A DNA stretch of 64,000 nt from Stratiolaelaps scimitus (GCA_019614645.1 JABWDB010000004.1:11656001-11720000); one strand, 5' to 3'; positions 12,307-27,300 are shown, counted from the stretch's first letter. Notes: a model not told the origin generated them from the sequence alone. A program made the numbers and translations.

Positions 12307-12861
12307 TCAGGATCTTTGCTCTGTTCATCGCACTCCGCTGATATCGGGGAAGAGAATAGGAATGCATACATTTAGAAGCAAAATGATGATGTTATACAGA
12401 GGAGAACGTTGGGAAACGCTTCGTGAGAAGGTGAACAGTGCTCCCTCCCTCTCTCTCTCTCGCTCGCGGCCTACTAAGCCGAAGCTCACAGTGAAACGCA
12501 CCGCTGCTTAAGAGACGTAACAAGCATGTACGTATTAGGCAAGGCCGAAACGCACTCGCCTATAGGCAATTACATGGTGCTACTTGAGTATAAACAGCCG
12601 ATTTTCTATTAGATAATATTATCTTTGGAACTATTATATTTTAGTAGAGCAAACCAACCAATCATCGGCTCGGGTGCCCAGTCGTCTAATCCATAACGTT
12701 TAGTAGAGAAGAGACCTAATTTAGCTTCAGGAGAACCGTGTACGGCCAGTTCCTCATGCAGCAATTTTGTCTTTGGACTTCCAAAGAGGCGACAATATCC
12801 CTGTTCTGGGTTCAATGGTTGGGATTGGAGAAGTGAAGCTGCCTTCTTCTAGATACCCCTT

Positions 12862-13045
12862 GGTCAAGCCCGGTGGCTTGGTACATTTGTGTACGCCTTG
12901 CAATCGGAGGAGACACGTAGTTGTATGGGTTCGATCTCCAGCGTTGCACATTTGCATTTTCAAAGGGTTGTCCGTCTTATGAAGCAATACCGAAAGCAGT
13001 ACCGTGGACGTTAAATATTGGCTGTGGGTCAGCCGGGGAAAATTT
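12862..13045 (+). mobile_element. tRNA-derived SINE, near-complete copy
   Basis: The head reads GCCCGGTGGCTTGGTAC (decayed A box). A B box, GGGTTCGATCTCC, lies at 12927-12939. Then come GTGCAC/GTTGCACATTTGC and GAAGCAATACCGAAAGCAG blocks, GTACCGTGGACG, and a terminal hairpin (13020-13034, GGCTG..CAGCC) before an A-rich end. It matches the minus-strand copy at 55.6 kb along its length. Pol III promoter boxes plus a family-specific 3' body define a SINE. Confidence 0.8.
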
Positions 13046-14348
13046 ATTAGATACCCCTTTGTGAATATGAAAGATTCCTTATGAATGTGAGAGGTTAGGT
13101 CCACATGTGGGCACAGTTGTAATCCATTAGCTTTTTGAGTTAATAACATGAGTATCTCGAGAAAATTTAAATACACAAATTTGCAAAACAAATAAAAATC
13201 ATTAAAATTATAGCTATAGGAAACCTCAATAGTCACTTGTTGCTTCGCGGCGTCACGGGCCTTCTACAAAGTCGAAATGGGCATCTTTAAGCATCATATT
13301 TCTTCTCTGTACATTCTCACTAATTATATTCACCTATCTTTTCAATATAACATGCATCATATTTAAGTAATTACTAAATACTAATTCAAAATTACATTAA
13401 ACGTTGCTGCTTCTCTATGACGGGAACTCACAAATTGGCAAAAATGACACAGAAATCCGTATTGTGAACTCGGCATCAACACAGAACGCAGTTTGTTGTT
13501 CGACGAATATAACCGCACCGTTACTGTTTGCCAAGAATCTCTGCACTGGTGGCTCATATCCGTAAATCAAACAGTGGCACCAAACATCCAAGATAACTAT
13601 CACAGATTAGAAGCGCGCGGAGAGTGAGTAATCTGAGCTGTGTGCATATTAACAGTTACCCAAGTAGATAACAGCTTTGGTTTGTTGGCATTCTCGTGAA
13701 AATTGTTCACCTTGGCAATTGACCATTTACTTTGACGGTGCTCACGAATGCCGAAGACAAAAACCAATTATTAGATGATGATTTTTTCAATGGAGCTCAC
13801 CTCAACAACAACAACAGTAACTGGGGCCCAGCGTTCCCCGTTCCTGCTGCTGAACTGGCGATGACATCATATTAACAGAAAGAAATATGCATTAGGGCGA
13901 GTGTCGGCTTTCCTAACTACAAGGTAACTAACACCAAAATGTTCTCGTATCTACTGGTTTACACGTTGTTTGTGGTGGTTTGGATAAAAGTCGCGTTGAT
14001 AATATTCGCGTTCACTACTTAGGACAGTACAACGATGAGCACTGTGCGGGAATATAACTTTTGCAACTATGCTGTTGAGGTTCGAGTCTTGTCGAGCGAC
14101 AAAGATGCTCTAGATCAAAACAGTACACCAGGACTCGACTAAGTCCAACAAGTTGTGCCAATGAGGTAGCAACGTGGATAAGAGCTGTCAATTCATAATT
14201 GCAGATTCTATTTATACATTTTCTTAAGCATAACCATGGCCACCCAGAGTTTTCTTCTAACATATAATACAATACAAAGGTTTTGGTTTCCCAACGGAGC
14301 TGCAGTTTCTTACAACGCCTAGGTTCGCGGTGAGCTTGGGTTCTAGGC

Positions 14349-14395
14349 ACTCGAACCTGCGTTCTCCGCCTTTTTTGGAGAGGAGACCTCACAAA
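14349..14395 (-). mobile_element. tRNA-like element (second SINE family), fragment
   Basis: Read on the minus strand: AAAAAAGGCGGAGAACGC followed by GCAGGTTCGAGTGCC, a B-box match. The same arrangement (AAAAAGCCGGAGGTCGC, then GCAGGTTCGAGTGG) occurs at 63.0 kb, so this is a repeated element, not a chance box. No intact tRNA cloverleaf can be drawn. Confidence 0.45.
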
Positions 14396-17300
14396 TTCAA
14401 GCAGCCTAAATTCGGTGATATTTTTTTACAAATGGATAAAATCGCCAGCAAGGCAGTGGTAACTGGATTATTTGCATATTTCTTGCTCAATTGTGATGAA
14501 ATTTCAGTTTTTTCCGAACTTCTTGAAAACGTCGCGTGCTTCATACACGCGTTTAACGTGAACGTTGTGCACCTCTGTAAGAGTTACTATCGGGAGCATA
14601 ATATGTGCAAGGCATTTCTGACTTCGGCAATGTAATGCCTTCAACCGAAAATCCTATCTTTATTGTTAACGGAAACCAATGCCCACTCCACAACCAATAG
14701 GATTCTACAACCAACTCTTTGACACTTTCAATGAATTTGAAGACTTTGCCAAGCGCTATAAACGTGTATAATATCGCGAAAACTCGGCAAAAATATATTC
14801 CGTTACTCTAGCGGTTAGAAAAATAATCACGATAACCGCATCTCAACTGAGAGTCAGCTGAAATCATGATGAAGGTACTGTCGTCATTGAACGATTGTGA
14901 GTTCTACCGTTCCCTTCGCAGTCAGCGTTCCAATTCAGTTTCAGCTCGCATTCACGAATGAACTGTCGGCAAGATTCTGCTTCTAGTAACTCAACCCGTG
15001 ACCTCAGCTTCTCACAAAACTATGGTGTCTCACAGAGGAAGTAGACGTGCTTGCTCTTGGACTGAGACTGGAGACCCAACACCGGCTTGAGATAGGCAGC
15101 CATCAGATGAATAGAAAGATACTCTTTCATATCTGGGCATTTGCTCAAAACCGCCAATCTCATCAAAATACCTACCTGTCAGTGTTATAAATGCTATAAT
15201 TTTGATACTTCTTTGCGCGTTGTCGAGCAAGATTAGTAGCACAAATCTGTGTAGCTACTTGAGTCATTAACTGGCCTCATAAGATTCGTTTGTCTTTCAT
15301 TTTGTCGATTGGTCAATCCAAGTCAAGCAGAGCAGCTTTACGTTTCTTTGAAAAATAAAAAAAGGCACTATCTGATCCACTTGGTGCCTTTGTACATTTT
15401 TATATTCTGTACACCAGATGCAAAAAACAAAACCGTGCATACACGCATGTACTGCCATTGCCTGTCTCCTCGTCATCGACATGCGAAGATTTTGTTGCAG
15501 TATCACAATCCTATTGGATCATACTTGGCCAATTAAGATGGAACGGTTTGCCAGTCTAATCTAACTGAATGACTATATACGCGCTTCTTACAGTGTAATC
15601 ATTTTCTGTTAGGCAAACATGATTCTTACTGCGGCCAGCGCCACCTGTTGCCGTTACGATCACTTGCCACTTCGGCGTGAAACAGTGGTGGCCGTCAAGC
15701 TTCGCTACATTGACTACGGGTAGTGGCGCGGCCAACGAAAACGCTCAGCGCGCGCGCGCGCCCGCCGTGTCCGTCGTTCATTTTTCTGCTTTACACCGGC
15801 TACACGTCGGCGGCGCTCAAAAGCCCCTCACCGGCTTGCTGTTGGCAGCGTGACGTCGACCGTGGTACAGCGCCACATCGATTTCCTTTGCCACTGTCGC
15901 ACGGTGGACAGGCCTTGGATTCGACGTGCACAGCGTTGGTCTAAAGTCTAACCACAGCTGGCTGGACGAAGAAAGCGGGTACCGCTTTTATCGGACACAT
16001 ATATTTTTGCATCTGCCCTTAGGTCTGCTTCTGTCGATGCAGTCCAACGCTGTCGACTCAAAGCAGGGCTTATTCTTGTTTGACAGACGAATAGACGACT
16101 ACGGCGTGGTTGGACACGTACCCCGGGACCCAATAGTAAATGCAACTTAGCCCTTTACTCAGACCTCCTTGCAGCAGCTCTTGCGGTGGATGTCCTGTGG
16201 CGACGGGCAGAAAGCTATTAGCTAGCACTGAGTTGGATTGGACAGAAGAGCCATCCGGTGGCAAGAACTAGACAGTCAGATGCAAGAGCTGTGCCAATAG
16301 ATACGCCGCGGACGGGCCACAACACACGCCATAGAAAAGAAAGACCCCGCTCAGAGACGAATCCAATCGACGGAGTCTTAGTGCCGGCGGACGACATGAG
16401 ATCGCCGGTCGCATCCTTCAAGTGCCGCAGCGATAGCAGCAACAGCAATCGACCACAACTTAACCACGAGCAGACTTAACCGCCCAAGCGTGAGTAAAGC
16501 GTATAGTATATTACATTATAGACAGTCGTGTACGTTCCGGTGGAGTTGGAAATGCTCTCAAGTATCTATTCTTCTCGAATAAATCTAAGCGTGTCTTGCT
16601 GAGTTCTCACCCGACTCGTTCCGACATTTGACATCTCACACTTCATCACGCCTTCATCACCTCATATTATACAAAACTATGTGTCCAATATTTTGCACAA
16701 AAATGCTGCCAGCCGATGAATGTCATATTGGAACAACTACGCACCAAAGTGAGTTTAGAAGATTTCTGGCTACCTGTTGTAATTCGGGTAGACGTGTTAG
16801 AAAGAAAAATATTATTGCATACGCCGAATATGCTGTTTATCTTCTGCTAGTCGATCTCATCGGGCGTGTCACTCACGAGAGATAGAGCATTCTCGCATAT
16901 CACTTCTATGTATATATATTGTTTTGTTTGTCTGTATCGCGTCACTCTAAACAGCATGAGCCGACAGAGACGAGCAATGCACTCAATAAACAACAGAGAA
17001 ATATCCGTTTGGAACAAACGATGTATTGTATACGTTTACATGATTCATGCAAGTCCGCGCTGCTGTCAATATCCCCGGCCAAATTGTATTGTAGTGGCAC
17101 TATATTGTGTATTGCATGGTAGACATGTTGTCGGCATCCTCATATATGATCATGATGATCTATTTCATGTCTAATTAAATTTCGCCATTATATAATACTA
17201 CGTTGAGTATTGATACCCGTACGGTTTAAACAGCCGTACCAATTATGTGTGTTGCTAAATAGCTCGCTACACTGACTGTAGCAGGGATTGACCGGTGTAA

Positions 17301-17694
17301 CTATATAACAGGATGGTATTATACTGGCAATTAGAAATGACGCTTGCTAAACCATAATCTGTTATTGCATTACTGATTGCGCGAGATGTGTACACCACGA
17401 AGTGGTCACGAGAGAGTCTTCATGTGTGTATCAGATATGGCGGTGTTGCTATGCAAGGCGGTGAAACAAAAAGGAAGTATTATTCCTCGTTGATCCGTTC
17501 CAGGTGGTGACGATACATAATAACATATCCGGAAAGAGTTACGCTTCTCTAATTTATACCGTGAATGACTATTGAACGGCTAATGCCTAATGTTGACATT
17601 CAGACAGCCAAACAGCGTTTCGAAGGTCATCTCTTATACACGGACACAGCCCCGATCGGCAGCGTTGCTATCTTTTATAGACGGGCCATCGGAA

Positions 17695-17695
17695 G

Positions 17696-17748
<53 letters not shown>
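17695..17748. repeat. (TA)n microsatellite, about 26 units
   Basis: The longest AT/TA alternation in the window, broken once by a C near its start. Confidence 0.95.
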
Positions 17749-17749
<1 letters not shown>

Positions 17750-18431
17750 TTATATGTTGGATAGACACATGCTGACATATTGGCTTCGGGCCTATCGGCA
17801 AGGGAGCATAACAGGAATCTCCATGATGCAACAGACATCTAGGCAGGTGAACGTATTGAGTAGCCTGAAATAAAATAAAAACAGTTCGTCGGAAATGAGG
17901 AATGACAGCCGGTTCGCGAGCCACATAAGATTATGCATGTTTGTGAATCCACTGCTGAGATGGATACGTCTCTCCCTGTTTCGATACCAGTGATGAATCC
18001 AGTGGATTATTTTCAGATCAGATTTTATCAATGAGGTTTTTAATATGATTATTATTATTGTTATTGTTCATTATTATGCAAGCTATTTGCTGTAATGAGC
18101 TAACAATTATAATTCTAGCTCTTCCTCTCGCTATCTCCGCGGTCATTACTTCCTCCCTCGGAGCTGCGAGATTCACTATTAGTGAATGGCGAGATTTTGG
18201 CGAATGTATGATTAAGACAGTTAATTGTGAATTATACCTAATCCTTGTCAAACTAGCGCCCGACTCTGCTTCCTAACTCGACAGTTGACATAAATATGTA
18301 CGCGAATCACTGTATGTCGTTAATGTTCTGAAAGGCTTGTCGTACCGGCACTCAAAACACTAAGAAAGTGCCAAGGCTTGCGTCTCTCATAAGTACCCAC
18401 TATGATACTCATAACTAGATATTAGATTATG

Positions 18432-18482
18432 CGGTACCGTGGCTGGTTAAATGTTGGCTGAGAGTCAGCCCGAAAACCTTTA
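18432..18482 (+). mobile_element. SINE tail only
   Basis: GGTACCGTGGCTGGTTAAATG followed by the 3' hairpin GGCTGAGAGTCAGCC (18456-18470) and CGAAAACC. The tRNA-related head is not present upstream. Confidence 0.6.
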
Positions 18483-19059
18483 GATTATGCTGAATACCGT
18501 GTTTCTTTTAGTCAAAGGGTAACATCGAGAATAGCTGAGACATTCTACACTCGTCTCGTTTTTATGCTAGAAAAAGTACAATATGATTGCACTGTTATGC
18601 GATAGCAATGCTAAAAAATCGTAGAAATGTGTCTGTCTCAGTCGAAACAGAAACTTAATACATCCCAACGGGTGCATGTAGCGCCTCGAGGAGTGCACCT
18701 GTTATCAAGGGACGAGTTCGTTTAAGTTGTTGATAAGAGCATAGCTTAGCAAATATCAAACGCGTCCGAATCAATGGATGAAAGCCAATATATTCTGCTG
18801 GTTCAATGAACCTCGTTAGAACAGGGCAGGAATGAAGGAAAACACTAGACGAAATCGATCTGTCCTCGGTTTACAGCGGGTAACATGTGTCTCAGAAGAA
18901 CATCGCTTATGAGTCACAAATGATAAATTGCTAGTTTCGCTCCATTGGTGATCTTTTTTTCATTTAACTATTTTAGCAGAGAATGACGTCTCCGCGATGT
19001 CTTCCGCACGCTCGCGTTACGTGGATCGTGGGACAACTGAGAAGCTTGTGCCGATGATC

Positions 19060-19087
19060 ATTATTATTATTATTATTATTATTATTA
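19060..19087. repeat. (ATT)n microsatellite
   Basis: About nine ATT units. Confidence 0.9.
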
Positions 19088-22000
19088 ACGTTGCTTAACA
19101 CAAGTTGTCGTTGTTCTATTCAAATGTGCAAAATTACTACCAAAATAATACGGGTTAAATTTGTGCGAAAGAACACAAGGATCCAATTTGCATCTGGTGG
19201 TCATGCTTGAATAAGCTGCACACAAGTAGCTGCAGACAATTCTGGTTAGATCAGTCAGACGTACGGAAAACAAATTCAAAGCCAATGTTTCTGAGGGACA
19301 CAACCCGCAAGAGCTTATCACTGAAAGTTCTTGCGGCCATTTCGCAGCGAATCGACACAAAATGAATGTGCATTTTAAAAGTGCATCAGATGCTAACACT
19401 ACATTATAAGCAAGCGCTTGTAACGTCTTTGGCTGCTGCATTATACAAACCACTGCAGTGCCCTTTCATATCACAGCAGTAAACGGTAATCTCATCTGTC
19501 GTTCTGAAAAAACAGCCCGCTGATAATCTTGCGGCCTGTAATCAACCCTCGATTAGAACAAGTTTATCGAGCTGAATTAATCATATTTTCCATAGCTCCA
19601 ATGGCCTATGAGGGTAGATCCTTATGAATTGCCGATCATCCTCGTTACTCTACAAAATGGCGCTTTTCATACGGTTGCCTTTACCACCGTTTGCGATATT
19701 ACCGAGAGAAGAACGCACAGTGGTATCGCTTGACAATGCACATAATGCAATACGATAATTTCCAGTATGACGTTCTGTCATAGAGGATGTCTTATTCTCC
19801 GACGGATATTGACTGTGATTGTAGATGTGCTGGCGAAACCGAGCTTTGTCTCTAGATCATCCCATACTGATAGAATAATCTGAGATTACATTATAATAAT
19901 CGATCATGAGTTCAAGCTTTCTGTGTGCCTATATGCTGGGATACCGCTTCGGGTACCCAGTCCTCCGTTCGTTCTGCACTTTCCCTTGATCTCTAGTATT
20001 TCCACCATATTCCTATTTTGATGAATGCTCACTGGATTGCGTGAGCATTCTCGAAAGCAACACTGATTCGACGATTGTACGTAAATGGATATTATTATTA
20101 TTATCATGAACAGCATTTGATTGAATTTAAACACGATCTCCAGTATACAAACATGGTCACGTCTTGTGTAAACACTATTGCACATATTCATGAGCGTGGT
20201 GAAGTCGATTGATAAAAAATTACACCACGATCCACACACAAAAAGAAAAACATTCATTTGCAATTGTTTTTATTTACGTTCCCACCCCCATCCGGGTTGC
20301 AATGACACATTAAGTTGTCCACTTGACTCGTGTCGGGTCGCGCGTCCGTCGAAAGACCCCGTCCGGCTGAGTCATCGCTAGTTGGAACAACACGTCGTCG
20401 CTATTTGGCGAATTTCACAGGCGGCTGTCCACCCGCCGCCACTTCATCGGTCGGTTGCGCTCGACTGTGACCATCACGGCCGGCAGCAGATCTATCGGTA
20501 CAGAGAAACAAAGATAACATTATATATAGACGCACCTAGGCGAGCTGACCATTTGGGCTCTTCGAGCCAGACGGCGGATTATCTTCAAGGGAATGATCGG
20601 GATTGAAGCGACGATTCTCGCCCATTTCGCCGCCGGGTTCATCTCTCTTGGACCTGTTCACTTTAACAGTTCATAATGACCAGTCTATTCTACTACACAT
20701 CTGTGTACAGGTAACTGCTGCTGCTGCTGTGGAAATGTGTGAGTGAGTTCTTGTTTCTTTGTTTGTGTATCTTTACGTCTGTCCGTGTATCTGTGTGTTT
20801 ATTTTCTATTTGTTTCTTCGTATCCCTGTGAAGAAGGTCGCTCCCATAGGACTTGGTTAGTGGGGCATGCCTGCCAGTGTCAACTGGCTGAAGACGACCA
20901 TTGTCTGGACAGACGCTCAGACGTTGCGCAAAACAAACCCCTGTACCCGAGTTGTTATTTCTGTTGGCGCGTAGACACAAATCAGTTTGATCGATCAGTT
21001 TGCGCCACCTGCGGAATACACGGCAAACAATACTGACTAAGCCGCAGTGGGCATCCCTCGTCCGTGACATCTAGGTGAACCTATAAAATGCTGTGCATCG
21101 TGACGCGGCCGCGGTGCTAGTCTACCAGCTCTTCCTATGTTACTTCCCATTGAAATTGACCCGGAGCACACGTGCGTAGTATTGCTACAGTCATACAATA
21201 CGAGTAATGAGTTACAACGTAGGCTCAGCTTAAATTCTGAGATAATCGTCTGGAATTTGTTCATATTATACATAGACAGAACTTGTAGTAAAATCCTGCA
21301 ATTTCGCCGTAAGAAAGCCTTGAAAGTGAAGTGCATACACTAATATTGAGTACGGGGTTGAAACACACGTTTAAAGTATGAGGAAACGTGTTGAAAGTCT
21401 GTTATCTGTTTGTGGCTACGTTGAACGCTTATAGGTGGAAACTGGCAATGCAATCCATACATTTAAAGTGATTATACACATGTCGTTCAATATCGTCAAA
21501 ACTCGTAGGGTTACAACAAATATTGGGACATTCAACATAATGCCAATGGAAACGCTATTTGCATTTGTAACTCGAGACAATCGATGAACCGATAGATGCC
21601 ACATCGTCACTTTACAATGGTATTGCTATCCCACATGTTTCGTGAACATTCGTTCATGTTAATAGCGCATTATATACATATATATGACCTTAGCAAACAA
21701 TGGTAAACACATGGACATGATCCTATGATGAAATGATACTTTCTGATATTGTGAGCGGTGTGTCTCTCCAGTGTCAATATTGGGTTATTCTGTCAAATGT
21801 CATTGAGGTCGGGCTGAAATATGCACAGATGGATAATTTTAAGGCTAGATTTAGCAGGTAGAGGCGTTTTGTCACGTCAACCCTGCACTGGATCGGCCCA
21901 CTTTCATGGAGATTGGAAGGTGTCTCTGGTAGTGACCGTGCGCTTGAAAAAAATTTCCTCCTCTAAAAAAAAGAAAAGGCTAGATTTGGAGACAAGAAGC

Positions 22001-24356
22001 GGTATCTGATTCCCAGGAAGATCCACTAAGTTCGTCGAAAAGTAAAGTAAATGGTTTATCCAAGACGGTACGTGTCAGTATCGCACACAATATATACAAT
22101 ATAATGGTGTTGGCCTATATACAATATATATATATATATATTATATATATATAATACCATTCTCACAATTCTGGGTGGCCGCGGTTTGCCACCCAGACAA
22201 GATATTTCGAGAAATTAAGCTAGTAAAATACGATACGCGATATTTATTTCATATATACTCAAATTCAATATTCATTCGGCTAAATCGCCAGGATTCCGCT
22301 GAAGCTCTTCCTCCTTCTAACTTGTCATTGATGTCGTCATGTTATCTCATCTCACTGCAGGCAGTCTGGGCGTCCGTAGAAGTCACTCACGCATGAAGAC
22401 AACCAGGTCTTGTTGTCCTATAGAATTGTAGCGTCTGGCCGACAGCAATTGATGGACTCCGACGTGGGCGCATTCAACAAGCTTGCCAAGAACAAGTCGC
22501 GATCTATCCATTCGAGACGTTCAGCGTTATATAGGAGTAGTTTAACTTCCCGTCGACTTGTGACCACCGAAGTAGAGGTCAATCACTGATTTGCCTCCGA
22601 TTACGTGTGGCTGCAGGTTAGGGAATTATCATCTCCTTGAAGTTGGCCGCTGGGGAGCACCATTAGCATCCCAATCAGACGACGAATATGTTCGTTGCAA
22701 CTGTGCCATTGTTCCAGATGACCATACTGATCATGATCGCATTGGTGCTTCTCGTCGATGCCACATTCGACATCACACGTGAGTATCTTTAATATACGGA
22801 TGTATAGAGTAAATGTGTGGGTTCCGGAGTGGTTGTTGAGCTCATTGGATATGTATAATGATAGTACTATTATTATTGTTTTCAGTAGTATACGTCTAGT
22901 AAGCAAATTTCGTACATATGCTAGAGCTGTTTTTGCGATATTATTCTATATGGGTATGTAGTATCTGTATGTAGTAGTGTATATAGCATGCTTTCATGCA
23001 TATTGAAATTCGTTTGGATAACCAATGCATCTGAGTGTATTCAATTATAAAAGCGGGCGACGATTACACCCGCTGAACGTGAAATATATCTAAGACATCC
23101 TCCCCTTCAAATACCTCATAGAATATCTACAACAAGGAGAACCCACTTCCCCAGACCCTAAACGGGCCCAAAATCGAAAATGCGTTCCTCGTTCGAATAT
23201 CTATGGAAAATATGGCTAACCTACTTCGTGTATATTGCCCTTCCGAATAATTTAGCACCGCATCGAGTCAACGTTCCCTCCCGGGGGAGAGGCGCATTAC
23301 TGCACCAGAGGACCGTATCGGAGTCCAGTCTCGTCAGGAACAAACTGCCCACCAGTCGCTGAAAGTTTTCAGCCAGTCGAACTTCGACAATGATTTGAAG
23401 GAACCGATTTGTGTCTATACCTGGGCTATAGCTTCGCGAGAATGCCGAATCGTGCATTTAGCAAAGAAATCCTTTTTGCTAGCCGTATTCGGCTGTGCTT
23501 TTTTTTACACAAGCAATATCTGTGATAATAATAGACTGCGATTTAAATATCATCTAAGAAGCAATCATGGCCAGTAAATTATGTGAAGTTAAAGGAGCAT
23601 CTAGGGTAGGGTAGGGTTCTTCATGTTATTGAGGTCAACGATATTATAATAGTTATCAACTGAGTTACTCTGGCCTTCTGAACCATGAGCTAGTGAGATT
23701 GTGCACAACGCACAAGGATATGAGGGTTGCTTTTATTGTTATTGTTAAATTACCCATAGATGGCTACATATTTTGATGCAGGGGGCTGCATCGTCTGCCA
23801 CGATGGCGAACACCTAAACACAGGCGATTCTGTGCGTCCTAATGAACTGTATTGTTAATAACGAATGGTAGAACGAATCGAATTGTTCTTCGTATACACA
23901 TATACCTATGAAGAAAAAACATGACTAGCGCCGTCTGAAAGGAGATCACCCGCGAGAGATACTTGAATGTACACAAATATTTAACTGACTAGCTTAATTG
24001 ATAAAGAACAATTACCGCCTGTTGATATACGATTTTTACGGCATATTCTTAGCATAATGAAGTGACTGGCAGGAAATCGACTGTCGGCAAAGCATCCAGA
24101 ATGGACTAGGAAACTCTAAAATAAATAACGGCATCGGAACTGCTCCGATTGATAGCTGCAGAAAATTATGAGATTTTTGCTTACAGTGATTGGAGTAACT
24201 GGAGTGGCTACTCTGTCAGAGATGCGTTGTGTTAGTAAAGTATACTGCAGTATTTGTTTATTTAAAGTAGACAAAAATACATGGTCATTCGTGAACAGAG
24301 AGCAATGACTAGTGAATACAGGGCGGGCTTGCTCGACGTCAAAGTCACAAGCTTCA

Positions 24357-24362
24357 TTTATT
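24357..24362 (-). promoter_or_regulatory. Candidate polyadenylation signal of the GH31 gene
   Basis: AATAAA on the minus strand 32 nt beyond the stop at 24394. A second AATAAA lies at 24257-24262. Confidence 0.45.
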
Positions 24363-24393
24363 TTCGATGATCTGTTGCGTTTTCTTTTTGCTG

Positions 24394-27300
24394 CTATTGG
24401 TTGAATTCCCAAACGATGGAGCTGTTCCGGGAGAGGGGTACCAGCAATCTGCTCAGCTCCATAATGTTCTGCCTGTACATCCAATGGATCTGTGATGAAA
24501 ACAGAGCGTATCTACAATTTACAAAAACAAATAGCTTTTCGTTAGTGAAAATGCGCCAAAGAAAATGTGCACACAAGAACTACGGGAACTATCCGTTACA
24601 CTGTTGCAGTTCCCGGATTCCAAAAATCTCCTGCTACAGGGTAACGGGTAATTCCAACGAACGCGCTCATATTTGATGATATGTTGTTGACCACGACGAT
24701 ATCTATAGACACATGCTAACTATTCATGCATTTCAAGGAAGGGAGGCATTGTGTATTCGCTTCATCGGCATATGAAATAACCGCAGTTATTATTACGTAC
24801 TTTCCGTCAATGAGGACCCTTGAGGGTTTCTTCCACATGCCGAATAAGCGAATTCGTTCGATGACGAGATTGTAGAACGGTGCGAATAGATGGCACTTTC
24901 CAGAGACCACAATCAGCGATAGAGATGACTGTAATCAGTGTGGAAAGCAAACGAATCACGAATCGATGTAAACAGCGAACTACATATAGAAAGTACCTGT
25001 ACGCGACAACACCCCGTGGTTAATTCTATTTATAATACACATTTGCATTGCTCAACTGCACAGATATATCAAGTATTTGAATCGGTTCTAATCAAAATGA
25101 AACATTGGAACGAACCTTATTTGCAACGATGTTCATCACAATGTAGTCTCCCCGTTCGAACGAATCTGAAACAGACGGGAGAGAAGTCCTTCATTTCAAA
25201 GAATCACGGCTCGATACTGACTATGAGCTCTTGCGAAAGATTTTCATGATTCAGTTAGGTCATAGAGAATAGACATTGAATAAAATACAGTTGTCTGGTA
25301 CAATTATGCATTAGATAAACTTGCCGACGTGTGTTTCTACCCAACTTAGATCGAACAACGGTAATCGTCTGTCTTCACTAACATTGACCAGCGGCTGGCG
25401 AAGTCACGCAAATAATTCTAAAATAATCGTGATATATCGTCAACTATTCCCAATACTTTTTATCATGCCGTACTTCTATTTGGCGAGGCTTAGCCACATT
25501 AGCACCATGTTTGGACTCTTCGCGCTCGAACGCAACAAATCAAACAGTCATACACTTTCAGATCTCGTTTTGGACACCTCATCGAGATCAAGCGAAGTGC
25601 GCTGAAAACTGTCGGAACATATGAATTTGACAGAACAAGGCCAGACTACCGATGTGTGCGTAAATTGTAGAAGGGCGCACAAAAAATTTAGTGACGGGAA
25701 CAGCGACCACTGCTCGATGTGGGCTCCAAGTTCATTTCGCTAATGCACTTTGCGGTAGGATTCAATCAGACGGCGGGGACTCAAATGAAATACCGTCTTG
25801 CTTCATCCTCTGCTTCTTCTGTTCAAAGTAGACCAAATCGGACAAAGGAGGCGACTCACCGTACATTTCGCCGTCATCCCAGTACAACTGGCCTTCGGAG
25901 CCGTAGGTTTCATTTAGCGCGACGACTAACGAAAGCGGGTTTTTGCGACTGAAAGAAATCGATGCGTAGGTCACATCGTATGATGAGAACAAACACGAGG
26001 ACATATTACTGCCTATCGTGCAACACCGGACTTACTCTATCAGTACAGTTGAACTTATCCTTGCAGGTTTCAAAGTATCGGCCTTACTTAGCTACTTGGC
26101 TTCGGGCGTTGTTCATCTTGTAACATTTCCACTTGGGCTTACTCAAGCGCTATAGGCATATTGCACATTGACGATGCGAAAAAAACAACAACATCTGTCT
26201 AATGTAATGGTTCTACAAGTGAGTAAGAAGAGTCACACATACAGGCAGTTTCCTTTATCGACTATAATTGATGAAATTTTAATTGCTTACAGCGTGGTTG
26301 TCTTGCTACAGTTGTCGTATTTACCTGAGCTGGGTGTTGAGTCCGGGACTCTGGGTTGCGACGACGTGTCCGCCTCTTACGTGAGCCACAATCGGACGTT
26401 CGACCGAGTACAGTGGAACTGGAATTTGAAGAGCGGATCCACTAGCAGACACGCGTTCGCCTTTGAAGAAATCGTACCATTGGCCGGGCGGAAAGTACAC
26501 CTCCTTCGATACCTGATACTACGGAATAGGGCATATACAGATGTCGTCATAGTTACCGTTCATTGTTGGGCAGTAGCTTCCCTGGTATGATTTAAGTCTG
26601 AAGAGGTCTGTAAATATCCAAATACTTACCAGGTAAAGAGCAGGGCTGAACATAAGTGCTTCCCCCCACATTAGTTGCTCTTCAGTTTTCAGTGAGAGGC
26701 GGTCGTCAGGAAAGCTGCAATGTGAACTGATTTGATGTTAGTGCTTCGCACGAATCGAACTTCGAACTTTTGCGCTTGGGCAGCGAACGTTTTCGAAATA
26801 GACGTGCACTGAGATATGTCCCAGGTCGCATGTGCAAATCCTGCTGTAGCCTCAGGGACATGTGGATTTTTCGTCTCGAGGTTTATCGTAGTAATGCCAT
26901 CATACAGATAAGTAACGAGACATATCTGATGAGAGAAGGACTGGATGCAGCCGCAAACAAAAGTCCATCTATGGTGCGGCATAGAACCGTATCAAGTTCC
27001 CGACAATGACAATGTTCTTCGTTCGAGCTAGCTTTACGCAAGAGCCCCGGAATGGTTAAACCAACTTGACATTTTCGAAGCTTGAAATGAGTGGTGGTCC
27101 CTCTTACGCTATGAACACTAATGACAAAAAATGCCCACAACTGGCCTACGTATAATATACACCCAAACATATTCAATCGTATTGTGAAATTTTAGAAAAC
27201 ACGTTTTTCCCGCCTGCAAATGCTTATCATTACAGCGATGGATATTCAAATACAGTTTATTGGCTCGTGAAGATTGTAGCGCATACTTGAAGGCTAGTGG

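Larger units (their letters stand above)
12307..24393. other. Long intergenic stretch, no supported gene
   Basis: No ORF here shows a recognisable domain or joins to others. It contains SINE copies (12862-13045, 18432-18482), a tRNA-like element (14349-14395), a GC-rich patch at about 15640-16480 with a (GC)n run near 15748-15762, and (TA)n at 17695-17748. It also has (ATT)n runs at 18051 and 19060-19087, and AT palindromes near 22080-22160. The GC-rich patch could be a promoter or first exon, but no start or splice chain can be followed. Confidence 0.5.

Noticed and set aside
19085..19453. 122-residue minus-strand ORF with hydrophobic stretches
   Set aside because: No motif, no splice partners, and Cys/Leu content consistent with chance translation of AT-rich DNA.
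26168..26590. 140-residue plus-strand ORF
   Set aside because: Antisense shadow of GH31 exon 18 (26325-26518), which encodes the conserved YFPPGQWYD block on the other strand.
26740..26830. tRNA-like sequence with a B-box-like GTTCGATTCG on the minus strand
   Set aside because: The A box is poor and no cloverleaf forms. It lies in a GH31 intron and has no second copy here.
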